This document shows positions 40,176 to 50,402 of a stretch of 64,000 bases of DNA, piece by piece. Below the pieces are notes generated by a model, which worked only from the letters and a program-made list of their open reading frames with translations, was not told the origin of the DNA and ran no database searches. The stretch's first letter is position 1; every line of letters starts with the position of its first letter. This DNA is from Chlorogloea purpurea SAG 13.99. Its GTDB lineage: Bacteria > Cyanobacteriota > Cyanobacteriia > Cyanobacteriales > Microcystaceae. Location of the stretch: NCBI GenBank assembly GCA_016903695.1, contig JADQBB010000024.1, forward strand, positions 1 through 64,000. The letters are read 5' to 3'. The position numbers and the translations under genes were made by a program.

Positions 40176-43100
40176 ATGAAAAGTCAGCTCCTCCAATATC
40201 TCCACGGCCCGAAACGCCCGGTTTTAGTGTTCGACGGTGCGATGGGCACCTCACTACAAACCCAGAACTTAACGGCAACCGATTTTGGTGGTGCCGAATA
40301 CGAAGGCTGTAACGAATATTTAGTTCACACTAAACCCTCAGCGGTAGAAATAGTACATAAAGACTTCCTCGAAGCCGGGGCCGATGTGATCGAAACCGAC
40401 ACCTTCGGGGGCACTTCTATAGTTCTGGCAGAATACGATCTAGGAGATAAAGCTTACTACCTCAACAAAGCGGCTACCGAATTGGCTAAGCGGTGCGCCG
40501 ATGAATATTCCACCCCCGAAAAACCCCGCTTTGTAGCCGGTTCGATGGGCCCCGGTACAAAACTCCCCACCCTCGGTCACATCGACTTCGATACCCTCAA
40601 ATCTGCGTATATGGAACAGGTTGAAGGGCTATACGATGGCGGTGCCGACTTGCTGATCGTGGAAACCTGCCAAGATGTATTACAGATAAAAGCGGCCCTC
40701 AACGCTATCGAGGAAGTTTTCGCACACAAAGGCGATCGATTACCTATCATGGTCTCAGTGACTATGGAGACGATGGGCACGATGTTGGTGGGCACGGAAA
40801 TCAACGCCGCCCTAGCCATCCTCGAACCCTATAACATCGATATTCTCGGTCTTAACTGCGCCACCGGGCCGGACTTGATGAAGCCCCACATTAAATATCT
40901 GTGCGAGTCTTCCCCCTTTATCGTCTCCTGTATCCCTAACGCCGGTTTACCGGAAAACGTCGGCGGCAAGGCTTTCTATCGCCTCACCCCCACAGAATTA
41001 CAAATGTCCCTCATGCACTTCATCGAGGACTTGGGAGTGCAAATTATCGGCGGTTGTTGTGGTACAAGGCCGGATCATATTAAAGCCCTGGCGGACATCG
41101 CCGCCACTCTCACACCTAAACCCCGTCAACCGGTTTACGAACCCTCAGCCGCTTCTATCTACAGCACCGTACCCTACCTTCAGGATAACTCCTTCCTGAT
41201 CATCGGGGAAAAGTTAAACGCCTCCGGCTCGAAAAAATGCCGCGATTTACTCAACACCGAAGACTGGGATAGTTTGGTGTCGATGGCCAAGGCCCAAGTT
41301 AAAGAAGGCGCTCATATCCTCGATGTGAACGTGGATTACGTGGGGCGAGATGGGGTCAAAGATATGCACGAATTAGCCTCTCGTCTTGTTAATAACGTCA
41401 CCCTCCCCCTGATGCTCGACTCTACCGAGTGGGAGAAGATGGAAGCCGGGTTAAAAGTGGCGGGGGGTAAATGTATCCTCAACTCCACTAACTACGAAGA
41501 CGGTGAGCATCGCTTCTATCAAGTCTTAGATCTAGCCAAGAAATTCGGCGCGGGCGTTGTCATCGGTACGATCGATGAAGAGGGTATGGGACGCACCGCC
41601 GATAAGAAATTCGCCATCGCTAAACGGGCTTATGACGCGGCTGTGGCTTACGGTATCCCCGCGGAGGAAATTTTCTTCGATACCCTCGCCCTGCCAATCT
41701 CTACGGGGATCGAGGAAGATAGAGAGAATGGTTTGGCGACAATTCAATCCATCAAACGTATCCGGGAAGAGTTACCCGGATGTCACGTTCTCTTGGGCGT
41801 GTCTAATATCTCCTTCGGCTTGAATCCCGCCGCCCGTCAGGTTTTAAATTCTATGTTCCTCCACGAGGCCGTACAGGCGGGGATGGATGGCGCAATCATC
41901 AGCGCTAATAAAATTCTCCCCCTCGCTAAGATAGAGCCGGAGTATCAACAAGTTTGTCTCGATCTGATCTACGATCGTAGAGGTTTTCAAGGTGATGTGT
42001 GCGTTTACGATCCCCTCGGCAAACTAACAGAATTATTCGCGGGTAAAACCACCAAGAAAAGCGCCGCCGATACCGCTAATCTTCCCATAGAAGAACGACT
42101 GAAACAGCATATTATAGATGGGGAAAGATTAGGTTTAGAAGATGCTTTGATCGAGGCTTTGAAACTTTATCCGCCCTTAGAGATCATCAACGTTTTCCTA
42201 TTAGACGGGATGAAAGTAGTCGGCGATCTCTTCGGATCTGGACAGATGCAATTACCTTTCGTCCTGCAATCAGCCCAAACCATGAAAGCAGCGGTAGCTT
42301 ATCTGGAACCTTTCATGGAAAAGAAAGAAGGCGAAGATAATGCGAAAGGTACTTTCATCATCGCTACCGTTAAGGGCGACGTGCATGATATTGGTAAAAA
42401 TCTAGTGGATATTATCCTCACCAATAACGGCTACAGAGTCATAAATTTGGGTATCAAACAACCAGTAGAAACCATCATTCAAGCCTACAAAGAGCATAAA
42501 GCCGATTGTATCGCCATGAGTGGTTTGCTCGTGAAATCTACCGCTTTCATGAAAGAAAATCTAGAGGTATTTAACGAGGAGGGAATTACAGTTCCCGTCA
42601 TTCTAGGCGGCGCTGCTCTAACTCCTAAATTCGTCCACGATGACTGTCAGAAGACGTATAAAGGTCAAGTAGTTTACGGTAAAGATGCCTTCTCCGACCT
42701 GCATTTCATGGACAAACTCATGCCCGCTAAAACCCAAGGTAAGTGGGATGATTTTCAAGGATTCTTAGGGGAGTTCGCCGAGGAATCGACGTTCAAAGCT
42801 ACGGTGAAAACCGAGGAATTAGAAGTTAACCCCGATACCATATTTACCGATGGTCAAGTTCAAGAAAAACTGGCGATCGATACCCGCCCCTCGGAGTCGG
42901 TGGAAATTCATATTCCCCGTCCTGTACCTCCATTCTGGGGAACGAAGTTATTACAGGGCGATGACGTTCCCCTAGAAGAAGTTTTTGCTTATCTGGACTT
43001 ACAAGCATTATTTGTCGGGCAGTGGCAATTCCGTAAACCTAAAGAGCAATCACGGGAAGAATACGATCGATTCCTACAGGAAAAAGTCTATCCTATCCTC

Positions 43101-43745
43101 ACTTCATGGAAGGAGAAAGTGCTGGCGGAAAATCTCTTACATCCCACGGTGATTTATGGATATTTCCCCTGTCAATCTCAAGGTAATTCCCTATTAATTT
43201 ACGATCCGCAAGTCGTGCAATCAGGAGAAATACCCCACAAATTAGAGCCGCTCAAGGTGTTCGAGTTTCCGCGGCAAAAATCTGGCCGCCGTCTCTGTAT
43301 CGCTGATTTCTTCGCCTCTGTAGATTCAGAAATTATCGATGTTTTCCCGATGCAGGCGGTAACGGTGGGAGAATACGCGACTCAATACGCGCACAGGTTA
43401 TTCGATGCTAACGAGTATACGAACTATCTCTACTATCACGGTATGGCGGTACAAACCGCCGAAGCGATGGCGGAGTGGACACACGCCCGCATCCGTCTGG
43501 AGTTGGGATATGGGGCGTTAGAACCTACTAGCATCCGTGACATATTACAACAGCGTTATCAAGGCTCTCGTTATAGCTTCGGCTATCCCGCCTGCCCCAA
43601 TATACAAGACCAGTATAAGCAATTAGAATTGTTGGGGTGCGATCGTATTAATATGTACATGGACGAAAGCGAACAATTGTATCCCGAACAGTCCACCACA
43701 GCTATCGTCGCTTATCATCCCGCCGCTAAATACTTCAGTACCTAG
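40176..43745 (+). CDS. metH: Cobalamin-dependent methionine synthase
   Basis: 1189 residues, full length. Homocysteine-binding domain (about 1-320) with GLNCATGPD and [12 protein letters not shown] supplying the three zinc cysteines; methyltetrahydrofolate-binding domain (about 335-610); cobalamin-binding domain with D735-V-H737-D-I-G740, H737 being the lower axial ligand; and an AdoMet activation domain (about 930-1189). No B12 box or cobalamin riboswitch is visible in the 223 bases before it. Methylates homocysteine in the cytosol. Confidence 0.96.
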   Translation: MKSQLLQYLHGPKRPVLVFDGAMGTSLQTQNLTATDFGGAEYEGCNEYLVHTKPSAVEIVHKDFLEAGADVIETDTFGGTSIVLAEYDLGDKAYYLNKAATELAKRCADEYSTPEKPRFVAGSMGPGTKLPTLGHIDFDTLKSAYMEQVEGLYDGGADLLIVETCQDVLQIKAALNAIEEVFAHKGDRLPIMVSVTMETMGTMLVGTEINAALAILEPYNIDILGLNCATGPDLMKPHIKYLCESSPFIVSCIPNAGLPENVGGKAFYRLTPTELQMSLMHFIEDLGVQIIGGCCGTRPDHIKALADIAATLTPKPRQPVYEPSAASIYSTVPYLQDNSFLIIGEKLNASGSKKCRDLLNTEDWDSLVSMAKAQVKEGAHILDVNVDYVGRDGVKDMHELASRLVNNVTLPLMLDSTEWEKMEAGLKVAGGKCILNSTNYEDGEHRFYQVLDLAKKFGAGVVIGTIDEEGMGRTADKKFAIAKRAYDAAVAYGIPAEEIFFDTLALPISTGIEEDRENGLATIQSIKRIREELPGCHVLLGVSNISFGLNPAARQVLNSMFLHEAVQAGMDGAIISANKILPLAKIEPEYQQVCLDLIYDRRGFQGDVCVYDPLGKLTELFAGKTTKKSAADTANLPIEERLKQHIIDGERLGLEDALIEALKLYPPLEIINVFLLDGMKVVGDLFGSGQMQLPFVLQSAQTMKAAVAYLEPFMEKKEGEDNAKGTFIIATVKGDVHDIGKNLVDIILTNNGYRVINLGIKQPVETIIQAYKEHKADCIAMSGLLVKSTAFMKENLEVFNEEGITVPVILGGAALTPKFVHDDCQKTYKGQVVYGKDAFSDLHFMDKLMPAKTQGKWDDFQGFLGEFAEESTFKATVKTEELEVNPDTIFTDGQVQEKLAIDTRPSESVEIHIPRPVPPFWGTKLLQGDDVPLEEVFAYLDLQALFVGQWQFRKPKEQSREEYDRFLQEKVYPILTSWKEKVLAENLLHPTVIYGYFPCQSQGNSLLIYDPQVVQSGEIPHKLEPLKVFEFPRQKSGRRLCIADFFASVDSEIIDVFPMQAVTVGEYATQYAHRLFDANEYTNYLYYHGMAVQTAEAMAEWTHARIRLELGYGALEPTSIRDILQQRYQGSRYSFGYPACPNIQDQYKQLELLGCDRINMYMDESEQLYPEQSTTAIVAYHPAAKYFST

Positions 43746-43748
43746 GGG

Positions 43749-44693
43749 CTAGTATCGACCATTAGGTTCCATAGCGCTAGGTTGAACACCATAACGGGGA
43801 GTAGTATTATTATATTGCCCCCCATACTGTGCTGGGTCTGGCTGACTGTTCGGGCTTTGATAGCCTCCTTGATAATTATTTTGAGCACCGCCCTGATAAC
43901 CGTTTTGAGTCGGTTGATTATTGTAAGGTGAATTGGAGTAAACCGGATTTTGATTGTAGGGATTGGAATAGGGAGAATTGCTCTGATAGGAACGATTTTG
44001 ACCGTAGCCCTGCTGATAACCCGTATTAGGCGCACCCCCGCGAGAATAGGTGTCTGGAGTGGCGGCATTAACACCGTTGTTATATCTAGGGTTATTGTAG
44101 CGGTTGACGGGTACGTTGCCCATGGCCGACTGTAAGGCAGATTGTCTGGTCGTGACGCTGGGGGGCGTTACTTGAATCGGTTGTAAAGCTGTTCTAGTAG
44201 GGGTCTGAGAGTTTTGTTTGATTTGGGGCATCAAAGGGACGAATAAAGAAGACCCGGAATTAGATACGCTTTGATTATTTTGTACTAAAGGTGTAAATAA
44301 ACTATTGGAGTTAGTGGTTCTCTTTTGGGCGTTCTTATCAGCTTGGTTAAAACGCCAAACCTGATTGGGGTCTAGTTGATCCGGTTTCTGAGAAACTGTT
44401 TGATTGGTCTTAGCCGCTTGTTGAGCCTGTAAATCATTAAGATCGGTGGATACGAGATCGTTCAAGGGCAGTTTAGTCATGTCCGGTGCCCCGTTGACAG
44501 CTTGATCTAGATTTTGTCGCGGTTGGTCATCATTAGTTCTTGTTTGTAATAAAGCAGGTCGTTGGCTGTATTGCCAATAAAACATCAACGCCAGTGAAAC
44601 TAGTGCTAATGGTGCCCAGAATAAGGGACGACCGAAGGGCTTTAAACTAGCTAGAAAATAGCGCATCGAAGCATTATCTTTCTGGGTACTCAT
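43749..44693 (-). CDS. Membrane-anchored low-complexity protein, unknown function
   Basis: 314 residues with one transmembrane segment (about 28-44, FWAPLALVSLALMFYW) and a long Gln/Asn/Ser/Tyr/Pro-rich tail (about 185-314) with YQGG, PYNNQP and NSPYSNPY repeats. No recognisable domain. Such tails are seen in extracytoplasmic proteins of cyanobacteria. It converges on metH; the purH gene lies upstream on the same strand, 54 bases away. Confidence 0.55.
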   Translation of the reverse strand: MSTQKDNASMRYFLASLKPFGRPLFWAPLALVSLALMFYWQYSQRPALLQTRTNDDQPRQNLDQAVNGAPDMTKLPLNDLVSTDLNDLQAQQAAKTNQTVSQKPDQLDPNQVWRFNQADKNAQKRTTNSNSLFTPLVQNNQSVSNSGSSLFVPLMPQIKQNSQTPTRTALQPIQVTPPSVTTRQSALQSAMGNVPVNRYNNPRYNNGVNAATPDTYSRGGAPNTGYQQGYGQNRSYQSNSPYSNPYNQNPVYSNSPYNNQPTQNGYQGGAQNNYQGGYQSPNSQPDPAQYGGQYNNTTPRYGVQPSAMEPNGRY

Positions 44694-44747
44694 ACGCCTT
44701 AACCTGATTCGTTTTCTTTTAGTTTAGGACATTTTGAAAAGAAATTT

Positions 44748-46283
44748 TTAGTGGAGGAAATGACGAACACCGGTCATGACCATGATAAGACCTAATTCAT
44801 TAGCCGCTTTGATGGAATCTCGATCTTTTAATGACCCTCCAGGTTGAACTATGGCGATGATACCCGCCCCAGCAGAAGTTTTTACCGAGTCATCGAAGGG
44901 AAAAAAGCCGTCGCTGGCTAAATAAGCGCCTTGGCTAGAAGATCCGGCTTGTTCTAGAGCTATTTTGACCGAGCCAACCCGGTTCATCTGTCCCGCCCCC
45001 ACTCCTAAAGTGGTTTTATGATTACTGACGATGATCGCGTTAGACTTAACGTGTTTGCAAACTTTCCAAGCGAATAATAATTCCTCTAATTGTTGGTCGG
45101 TTGGATGTTTAACCGTAACTATCTGCCAATGTTGCGGGTCACACCTACTATCATCGCTATCCTGTAGGAGAAAGCCACCAGCGATCGTTTTTAGCGTTTG
45201 TTTCGGCCCTGCGGTTAAATCTTCGAGGATTAAGACTCTTACTTTAGACTTGCGCTGAAGTATCTCTCTAGCTTCGGGAGTACAATCGGGAGCCACTACA
45301 CACTCTAAAAAAGTTTTGCCCAGAGATTCGGCTGTTTCCCCATCTATAGGCCCATTGAGGGCGACGATACCCCCGAAAGCCGAGGTGGCATCAGCGTTAA
45401 AAGCTTTCTCGTAGGCTTCTTTCAAGGTAGATCCGAGAGCGACACCGCAAGGATTAGTATGCTTGAGTATGGCGGCGGCTGGTTCCTCCGTCGGGAATTC
45501 GGCGATAAGACGGCGGGCCGCTTCTAAATCGACTAGATTGTTATAGCTGAGTTCTTTTCCTTGAATTTGAGTGGCGGCCGCCCATCCCGAAGTTTCCCCG
45601 CTACCATACCAAGCCGCTCCTTGATGGGGATTTTCCCCGTAACGTAAAGTCTGCAACTGTTTACCGCCCAAGGTGTAGTAACTGGCTCCATCTTGAGCGA
45701 CAGAGGCGAAGTATTTAGCTATCTCCCCATCATAGGCGTGAGTGAGGGCGAAGGTAATACCCGCCATTTTTTGCCGGAAGGCGATGGTAGTTCCGCCCTT
45801 ATTTTCCTGTAGTTGCTGCAAGTATTCAGGGTAATACCGGGGGTCTGGAATCACCGTCAAGTGTCCGAAGTTTTTCGCGGCCGCCCTCAGCATGGCGGGG
45901 CCGCCGATGTCTATTTGCTCGATCGCATCGGCTATCTCTACACTGGGATTGGCGACGGTCTTTTCAAAAGCGTACAAGTTCACCACCACTAGATCTAGGG
46001 GCCGGATGTCATTGGCTTCCATATCGGTCACGTCTTGAGCCAAGTCACGACGGGCCAGTATACCCCCGTGAATACGAGGGTGGAGAGTTTTGACCCTACC
46101 GCCGAGAATTTCGGGGCTACCGGTGTAATCGCTAACTTTGATGACGCTTATACCGGCCGCTTGTAGAGTTTTCGCGGTGCCGCCACTGCTAATAATTTCA
46201 AAGTTAAAGTTAGTGACTAATTGCTTAGCGAAGTCAACTAAACCAGTTTTATCTGTTACACTCAGTAGAGCCAAACGTGTCAT
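44748..46283 (-). CDS. purH: Bifunctional AICAR transformylase / IMP cyclohydrolase
   Basis: 511 residues from the ATG at 46283, preceded by AGAGATT. Residues 1-195 are the MGS-like IMP cyclohydrolase domain (LLSVTDKTGL, SSGGTAKTL, GGRVKTLHP, IDIGGPAMLRAAAKN); the rest is the AICAR transformylase domain with ELSYNNLVDLEAA, LKHTNPCGVA and ASDGFFPFDDSV. It carries out the last two steps of purine synthesis. The five residues before the ATG are not needed by the family. Confidence 0.96.
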   Translation of the reverse strand: MTRLALLSVTDKTGLVDFAKQLVTNFNFEIISSGGTAKTLQAAGISVIKVSDYTGSPEILGGRVKTLHPRIHGGILARRDLAQDVTDMEANDIRPLDLVVVNLYAFEKTVANPSVEIADAIEQIDIGGPAMLRAAAKNFGHLTVIPDPRYYPEYLQQLQENKGGTTIAFRQKMAGITFALTHAYDGEIAKYFASVAQDGASYYTLGGKQLQTLRYGENPHQGAAWYGSGETSGWAAATQIQGKELSYNNLVDLEAARRLIAEFPTEEPAAAILKHTNPCGVALGSTLKEAYEKAFNADATSAFGGIVALNGPIDGETAESLGKTFLECVVAPDCTPEAREILQRKSKVRVLILEDLTAGPKQTLKTIAGGFLLQDSDDSRCDPQHWQIVTVKHPTDQQLEELLFAWKVCKHVKSNAIIVSNHKTTLGVGAGQMNRVGSVKIALEQAGSSSQGAYLASDGFFPFDDSVKTSAGAGIIAIVQPGGSLKDRDSIKAANELGLIMVMTGVRHFLH

Positions 46284-46408
46284 AATCTCTGCGATCAAAA
46301 GTAATTAACAGTGATCAGTATATAAAAATAACCAACAATTCTCCCCTAATGTTCTGAATATCTTCAAAGTTTGAGTCTAAAATTGGGAATAGGTCTAGAG
46401 GCGAGCTA

Positions 46409-46744
46409 ATGTCTAATAAAACTAACGGTGGTTTATTTGTAGTGGGAATGGTAATCGGCGGGGCTATCGGCACTGTTGCCGGTATCTTGATAGCCCCTCG
46501 TACCGGGAGAGAAACTCGCACCATTCTCGGCAAATCTTTGGAGGCTTTACCGGAGATGGCCGAAGATATAACGTCGAGCGTACAATTGCAGGCCGATCGT
46601 TTATCGGAATCGGCCCGGCGTAATTGGGATGATACCCTCGTTCGTCTGCGGGAATCCCTAGCCGCAGGTATCGAAGCGACGCAATTGGGCGAGGAGTCTC
46701 TAGACAATCAACTGAAGCAATCCAATCGTAGTAATCATCTCTAG
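46409..46744 (+). CDS. YtxH-domain membrane protein
   Basis: 111 residues. One N-terminal helix (GGLFVVGMVIGGAIGTVAGILIAP) with the Gly-rich packing pattern, then the basic GRETRTILGKSLE and a charged helix: the YtxH family, found near stress and cell-envelope genes. The DUF948 gene follows 12 bases later, a pairing seen in other bacteria. It is encoded opposite to purH. Confidence 0.72.
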   Translation: MSNKTNGGLFVVGMVIGGAIGTVAGILIAPRTGRETRTILGKSLEALPEMAEDITSSVQLQADRLSESARRNWDDTLVRLRESLAAGIEATQLGEESLDNQLKQSNRSNHL

Positions 46745-46756
46745 GTAAGATCGATC

Positions 46757-47134
46757 GTGAGCGAACCTATTTTCTGGTTAGGGTGTTCTTTACTTCTCGT
46801 CGCTATAAGCTTGACCGCCGTATTAGTGACTGCCATGCCCGCTTTTCAAGAATTGGCAAGGGCGGCCCGTAGCGCCGAAAAACTGTTCGATACTCTTAAC
46901 CGTGAATTTCCCCCCACTCTAGAAGCCATACGCTTAACCGGTTTAGAGATCAGCGATTTAAGCGATGAACTCAAGGGAGGGGTAAAAAGTGCCTCGGAAG
47001 TGGCCAAACAAGTGGATCAAAGCGTGAGTACGGCTAAAAGTAGCGTCGATAAGCTTAATTACGGTAGTAGAAAAGCGATTACTGGTTTTAAAGCCGCCTG
47101 GGAAACTTGGCAACGGTATCCGAGAAGACAGTGA
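46757..47134 (+). CDS. DUF948 membrane protein
   Basis: 125 residues, one N-terminal transmembrane helix (WLGCSLLLVAISLTAVLVTAM) and a long amphipathic, likely coiled-coil helix to residue 110, ending in RYPRRQ. Matches DUF948 in size and layout. Start is GTG at 46757. Paired with the YtxH gene; role unknown, possibly a small scaffold on the membrane. Confidence 0.68.
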   Translation: MSEPIFWLGCSLLLVAISLTAVLVTAMPAFQELARAARSAEKLFDTLNREFPPTLEAIRLTGLEISDLSDELKGGVKSASEVAKQVDQSVSTAKSSVDKLNYGSRKAITGFKAAWETWQRYPRRQ

Positions 47135-47145
47135 ACGGAAAAGGC

Positions 47146-48213
47146 TCACTCACTTCTCGCCAGCAAAAGTTCGATCGCTCCTACCAAGTCGGTATTCGTC
47201 CAGTTTTTGTAGAGGCTAGCGGCGATCGCACAACCGCCCGCGCCGACTCCCTCTTTCACGAATCCTTCTTCGTAGACTCGTAACACCTGGTAAGAAGACC
47301 GGCTAAAGTTTAACCCAGTGGCTAATAAAGGCACTTCGCCAATCGCCTCGGCTAAACCGACAGTATCGCCGCTAGGGTCTCGGGCCACCCAGCTCGTTGT
47401 GCCTACCACCACACTATCGCGGTTGAATTTTGGCTCGATCGCCCCCATTAAAGCATAAACCGCTAACATCTGCGTACCTCCCGCCAAGAGGACACCCGCC
47501 CTCTCACTTGCTTTGATCGCCATGCCCGCGGCGACGATTTGCATCGGATCACCTATAGCGGCAATTATAGAGAAAGGAGCGGTGTTTTGTAGTTTGGATA
47601 AACCCTCTTGTACGATCGACCATTTCTGTTCGTGGTTACACCGGGGATGGCTACTATTAACCTTACCCCGGGCCTCAATCCCTAAAGCGGTTAATAAGGA
47701 CAGGGCCGTGGTTGTACCCCCCACCACGCACTCACCGATGATGATATAACCGCCCCCGGCTTCGATCGCTAATTTTTCCCCCCACTTCAAACCCTGTTGA
47801 TAAAGAGCGGTCACTATATCCAGAGGCATGGCAGCGCCCGTACTCACACAATGGGCCGCCCGGCCATTTAAATCTATATAAGGCACAGAGGGGGGATGAA
47901 GTAGACCGGCGTTAAATAAATATACGGGCAGGGATAAATTTTCTACCACCGCGCGGGAAATATACACCGGGGATGCACCCACGGTTAGAGGTGGCAGGGG
48001 ATAAACCGGATTTTTCGCCACTCCATTAACGAGAAATTCCGCGTCGGCGATGGCGGTGTACCGGCGCGCCTGGGGGGTGGCCCCAGCAGCGGAGATACCT
48101 GGAATCAATCCGGTGGCGGTAAAGCCCAAAACCGTAGCCAAAATCGGACGCTGGCCCCGATACCGTTCTAACCAAGCTTTTCCTCTTGCCACCTCTGTAT
48201 AAATTGCAATCAT
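47146..48213 (-). CDS. Nicotinate-nucleotide-DMB phosphoribosyltransferase-like protein (UPF0284)
   Basis: 355 residues. GTTTALSLLTALG, NSSHPRCNHEQKW, and GDPMQIVAAGMAIKASERAGVLLAGGTQM match the CobT-like UPF0284 family, paralogous to CobT of the cobalamin lower-ligand pathway. In cyanobacteria, which make pseudocobalamin, this is likely the enzyme that activates the lower base. It starts only 39 bases from the divergent gene at 48253. Annotated by family; the substrate is inferred. The presence of metH in the window fits a need for corrinoid. Confidence 0.8.
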   Translation of the reverse strand: MIAIYTEVARGKAWLERYRGQRPILATVLGFTATGLIPGISAAGATPQARRYTAIADAEFLVNGVAKNPVYPLPPLTVGASPVYISRAVVENLSLPVYLFNAGLLHPPSVPYIDLNGRAAHCVSTGAAMPLDIVTALYQQGLKWGEKLAIEAGGGYIIIGECVVGGTTTALSLLTALGIEARGKVNSSHPRCNHEQKWSIVQEGLSKLQNTAPFSIIAAIGDPMQIVAAGMAIKASERAGVLLAGGTQMLAVYALMGAIEPKFNRDSVVVGTTSWVARDPSGDTVGLAEAIGEVPLLATGLNFSRSSYQVLRVYEEGFVKEGVGAGGCAIAASLYKNWTNTDLVGAIELLLARSE

Positions 48214-48252
48214 GGCGCTGGTAGACTAGAGAAAACAAGACTAATTTAAATT

Positions 48253-48852
48253 ATGACTTCTTGGGGAGACCGATTTAACAAATTCGCGGGCAAAACTCGC
48301 TATGTAGTGTCCCGCATTTTCATCCATCTTTACGGCGAGGAAATCGCCCCCTTGCTGGGGATTCTCAATCGCGTGGGACGGAATACGATCGATGCTGATG
48401 GTGATTTAGAGGTAGCGGGAGAGGGATTGGTGGAAATCTGCCAGAACCTACTGCAGATGGATCACTGTTGGTTTTCCGTCGCCAACGAGGGGGATATTTT
48501 CTGGAATGAAGGGGAGGCAGGAGATTACGTCAACGAACTGTTTACAGACTCCGCTTCACGTTATTTAGCCGAAGGCAGCTATTCGGATGTAGGGGAAAAC
48601 ACACCTCTGACCCTACCTGTCACCACTAATTTGATTGTTATGATAACAGTAGCATTCAGGGGTGAAAGTCCCGCTTTAGAAACCAGTCTAGCGGATAGAG
48701 AAGCTCTCGAAGACGGTCTTAAAACCATCATCAATCTTTTCTATCAAGAAAAACTAGAAGCAGTACAGGTGCATTTTTCCCCCGCCCAACTTGGAGACGA
48801 ATTGACCAACGATCAGCTTTTAGTGAACTTTCCTGAGCTAGTACCCTTATAA
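48253..48852 (+). CDS. DUF1517-like conserved cyanobacterial protein
   Basis: 199 residues, soluble. The ending VQVHFSPAQLGDELTNDQLLVNFPELVPL resembles DUF1517 proteins, with an acidic helix AGEGLVEICQNLLQMDH near 55-75. I am not certain of the family. It sits 15 bases before a lipoprotein gene on the same strand. Confidence 0.5.
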   Translation: MTSWGDRFNKFAGKTRYVVSRIFIHLYGEEIAPLLGILNRVGRNTIDADGDLEVAGEGLVEICQNLLQMDHCWFSVANEGDIFWNEGEAGDYVNELFTDSASRYLAEGSYSDVGENTPLTLPVTTNLIVMITVAFRGESPALETSLADREALEDGLKTIINLFYQEKLEAVQVHFSPAQLGDELTNDQLLVNFPELVPL

Positions 48853-48867
48853 ACTCTTTCTGGAATT

Positions 48868-49728
48868 ATGTTGCGTAAACTTACATCTCTTCTTTTAGCT
48901 TTAACCTTATGCTGGACTACCGTGGCTTGCGGTTCGTCTTCTAGCAATCAAAGTCGCCCGACTGGGAATAATACACCCGCTGCTACCACTGTGCGATCGA
49001 ACAACGTCCCCAGCGGTCGTTATCCCGTACAACAGGCTACCTATAACGATGTCGATGGTACTTACACCCTGATGTTACTCAATACCCCTGCTGGTAGTTC
49101 TCCTACGTTTGAAACCACAAATTTACAGATGGCCCGACTCACTGAGGAACAACTGGCCAAAGGAGAGAAAACCACGGTAGAAATCAAAGGTGACGAGGCG
49201 GTAATGTACCTCAGCGAAGATTTCAAAATCGAATACGTCCACAACGTCACCCAAGTACAAGAAAATCCTCAAACTGGGCAGCGGGAGACGGTGGTAGTCC
49301 GTCAAGAATCTAACTTCTGGAGTCCTTTCGCCGGTGCTTTAGCGGGGCAGGCTTTAGGCAGTTTATTATTTAGACCCCAGTATTATGTTCCTCCCGTCTA
49401 TCAAGCCGGTAGACCCTTGACAGGCTACGGTGGTTTCGGTACGAGTTACTCTGGTGCTGTAAATCAATATCGTTCTAATTACAACACGGCCCCTCCAGCT
49501 GTAAGAAATCGTCAAACTTTACGCACTACCGGTAATATCCGCCGTTACCCGAACGGCACGACCAACACGGTGCGTAGACCTAGCACGAGCGGTAACAAAT
49601 CCACTGGTTCCGGTTTCGGATCGAGTCAATTGCGTCCCTCTAACAAATCTTATAATAAATCCGTCAGACGCGCCCCCAGCTTCGGATCTAGCGGCACCCG
49701 TCGCTCTTTCGGTAGCAGAAGACGTTAG
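48868..49728 (+). CDS. Predicted lipoprotein with basic Ser/Arg-rich tail
   Basis: 286 residues. The signal peptide ends in the lipobox TVAC-G (Cys about 21), so it is likely lipid-anchored. The middle (50-135) is beta-rich and unrecognised. From 140 a Gly/Pro-rich membrane-like patch AGALAGQALGSLLFRPQYY precedes a long Arg/Asn/Ser/Gly tail ending RRSFGSRRR. It may bind DNA, polysaccharide or RNA; nothing specific supports a function. Confidence 0.6.
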   Translation: MLRKLTSLLLALTLCWTTVACGSSSSNQSRPTGNNTPAATTVRSNNVPSGRYPVQQATYNDVDGTYTLMLLNTPAGSSPTFETTNLQMARLTEEQLAKGEKTTVEIKGDEAVMYLSEDFKIEYVHNVTQVQENPQTGQRETVVVRQESNFWSPFAGALAGQALGSLLFRPQYYVPPVYQAGRPLTGYGGFGTSYSGAVNQYRSNYNTAPPAVRNRQTLRTTGNIRRYPNGTTNTVRRPSTSGNKSTGSGFGSSQLRPSNKSYNKSVRRAPSFGSSGTRRSFGSRRR

Positions 49729-49735
49729 AAGAAGG

Positions 49736-49806
49736 CGGGAGGCGGGCAGGAGGCAGGAGATACTGTTTAATTACCCGTTGCCGACTCCCTATTCCCCATT
49801 CCCCAC
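49736..49806. repeat. Short degenerate G- and T/C-rich heptamer repeats
   Basis: GGCGGGAGGCGGGCAGGAGG followed after about 25 bases by CTCCCTATTCCCCATTCCCC. These are the short tandem repeats common between genes in cyanobacteria. They fill the space before the Uma2 gene. Confidence 0.6.
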
Positions 49807-49818
49807 TTTGCAATCCTT

Positions 49819-50391
49819 ATGACTCGGCTTAAAGTCAGGTTTAAAAGTTTTGAAGAGTATCTTGCCTATGATGACGGCGAAGATACTCTTTATGAATTAT
49901 TCAACGGTGAATTGATCGAGATGCCACCTGAATCGGGTAAAAATGTAGGTATAGCTGTTTATCTATTGCTCAAATTAGTTACTATCGTGGGTCATCAAAG
50001 AGTTAGACCCCACGGATTAGAATTAGAGGTCAGGGGTGAGCCGAGAAATCGTTATCCCGACTTAACTGTTATTAGAGAAGAACATATTCAACAGCTAGAA
50101 AAGCGAAATACTATTAGTCTCTCCATGTTGCCACCTTTGCTAGTCGTTGAAGTTGTCAGCAGTGGAGAAATCCAACGCAATAGGGATTATATAGCCAAGC
50201 GATTACAATATCAAGATTGCGGTATTCCCGAATACTGGCTCGTCGATCCTGATGAGGGGAGGGTTCTAGTTTTGGAATTAAGGGACGGTAACTATGGGGA
50301 ATCGGGCAGTTTTTCACGAGATGAAAAAGTTTTATCCCCTCAATTTCCAGAGTTAGATTTGACCGTTACAGATATTTTTCCCGGTAACTAA
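49819..50391 (+). CDS. Uma2-family (DUF820) PD-(D/E)xK nuclease-like protein
   Basis: 190 residues. P80-D81, E111 in LLVVEVVSS, and D123-Y-I-A-K127 form the modified nuclease motif; GIPEYWLVDPDEG near 135-147 is the family signature. Unlike the copy inside the cmr operon, this one is a free-standing, chromosomal family member of the type very common in cyanobacteria. Function unknown. Confidence 0.83.
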   Translation: MTRLKVRFKSFEEYLAYDDGEDTLYELFNGELIEMPPESGKNVGIAVYLLLKLVTIVGHQRVRPHGLELEVRGEPRNRYPDLTVIREEHIQQLEKRNTISLSMLPPLLVVEVVSSGEIQRNRDYIAKRLQYQDCGIPEYWLVDPDEGRVLVLELRDGNYGESGSFSRDEKVLSPQFPELDLTVTDIFPGN

Positions 50392-50402
50392 TTATATTAC
50401 GG

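Noticed and set aside
44748-46283. Open frames on the plus strand inside purH
   Set aside because: Short, without family motifs, and lying wholly in a certain gene.
46315-46707. Minus-strand frame opposite the YtxH gene
   Set aside because: Low-complexity Ser/Arg composition and no RBS; the plus-strand YtxH frame has the clear membrane helix.
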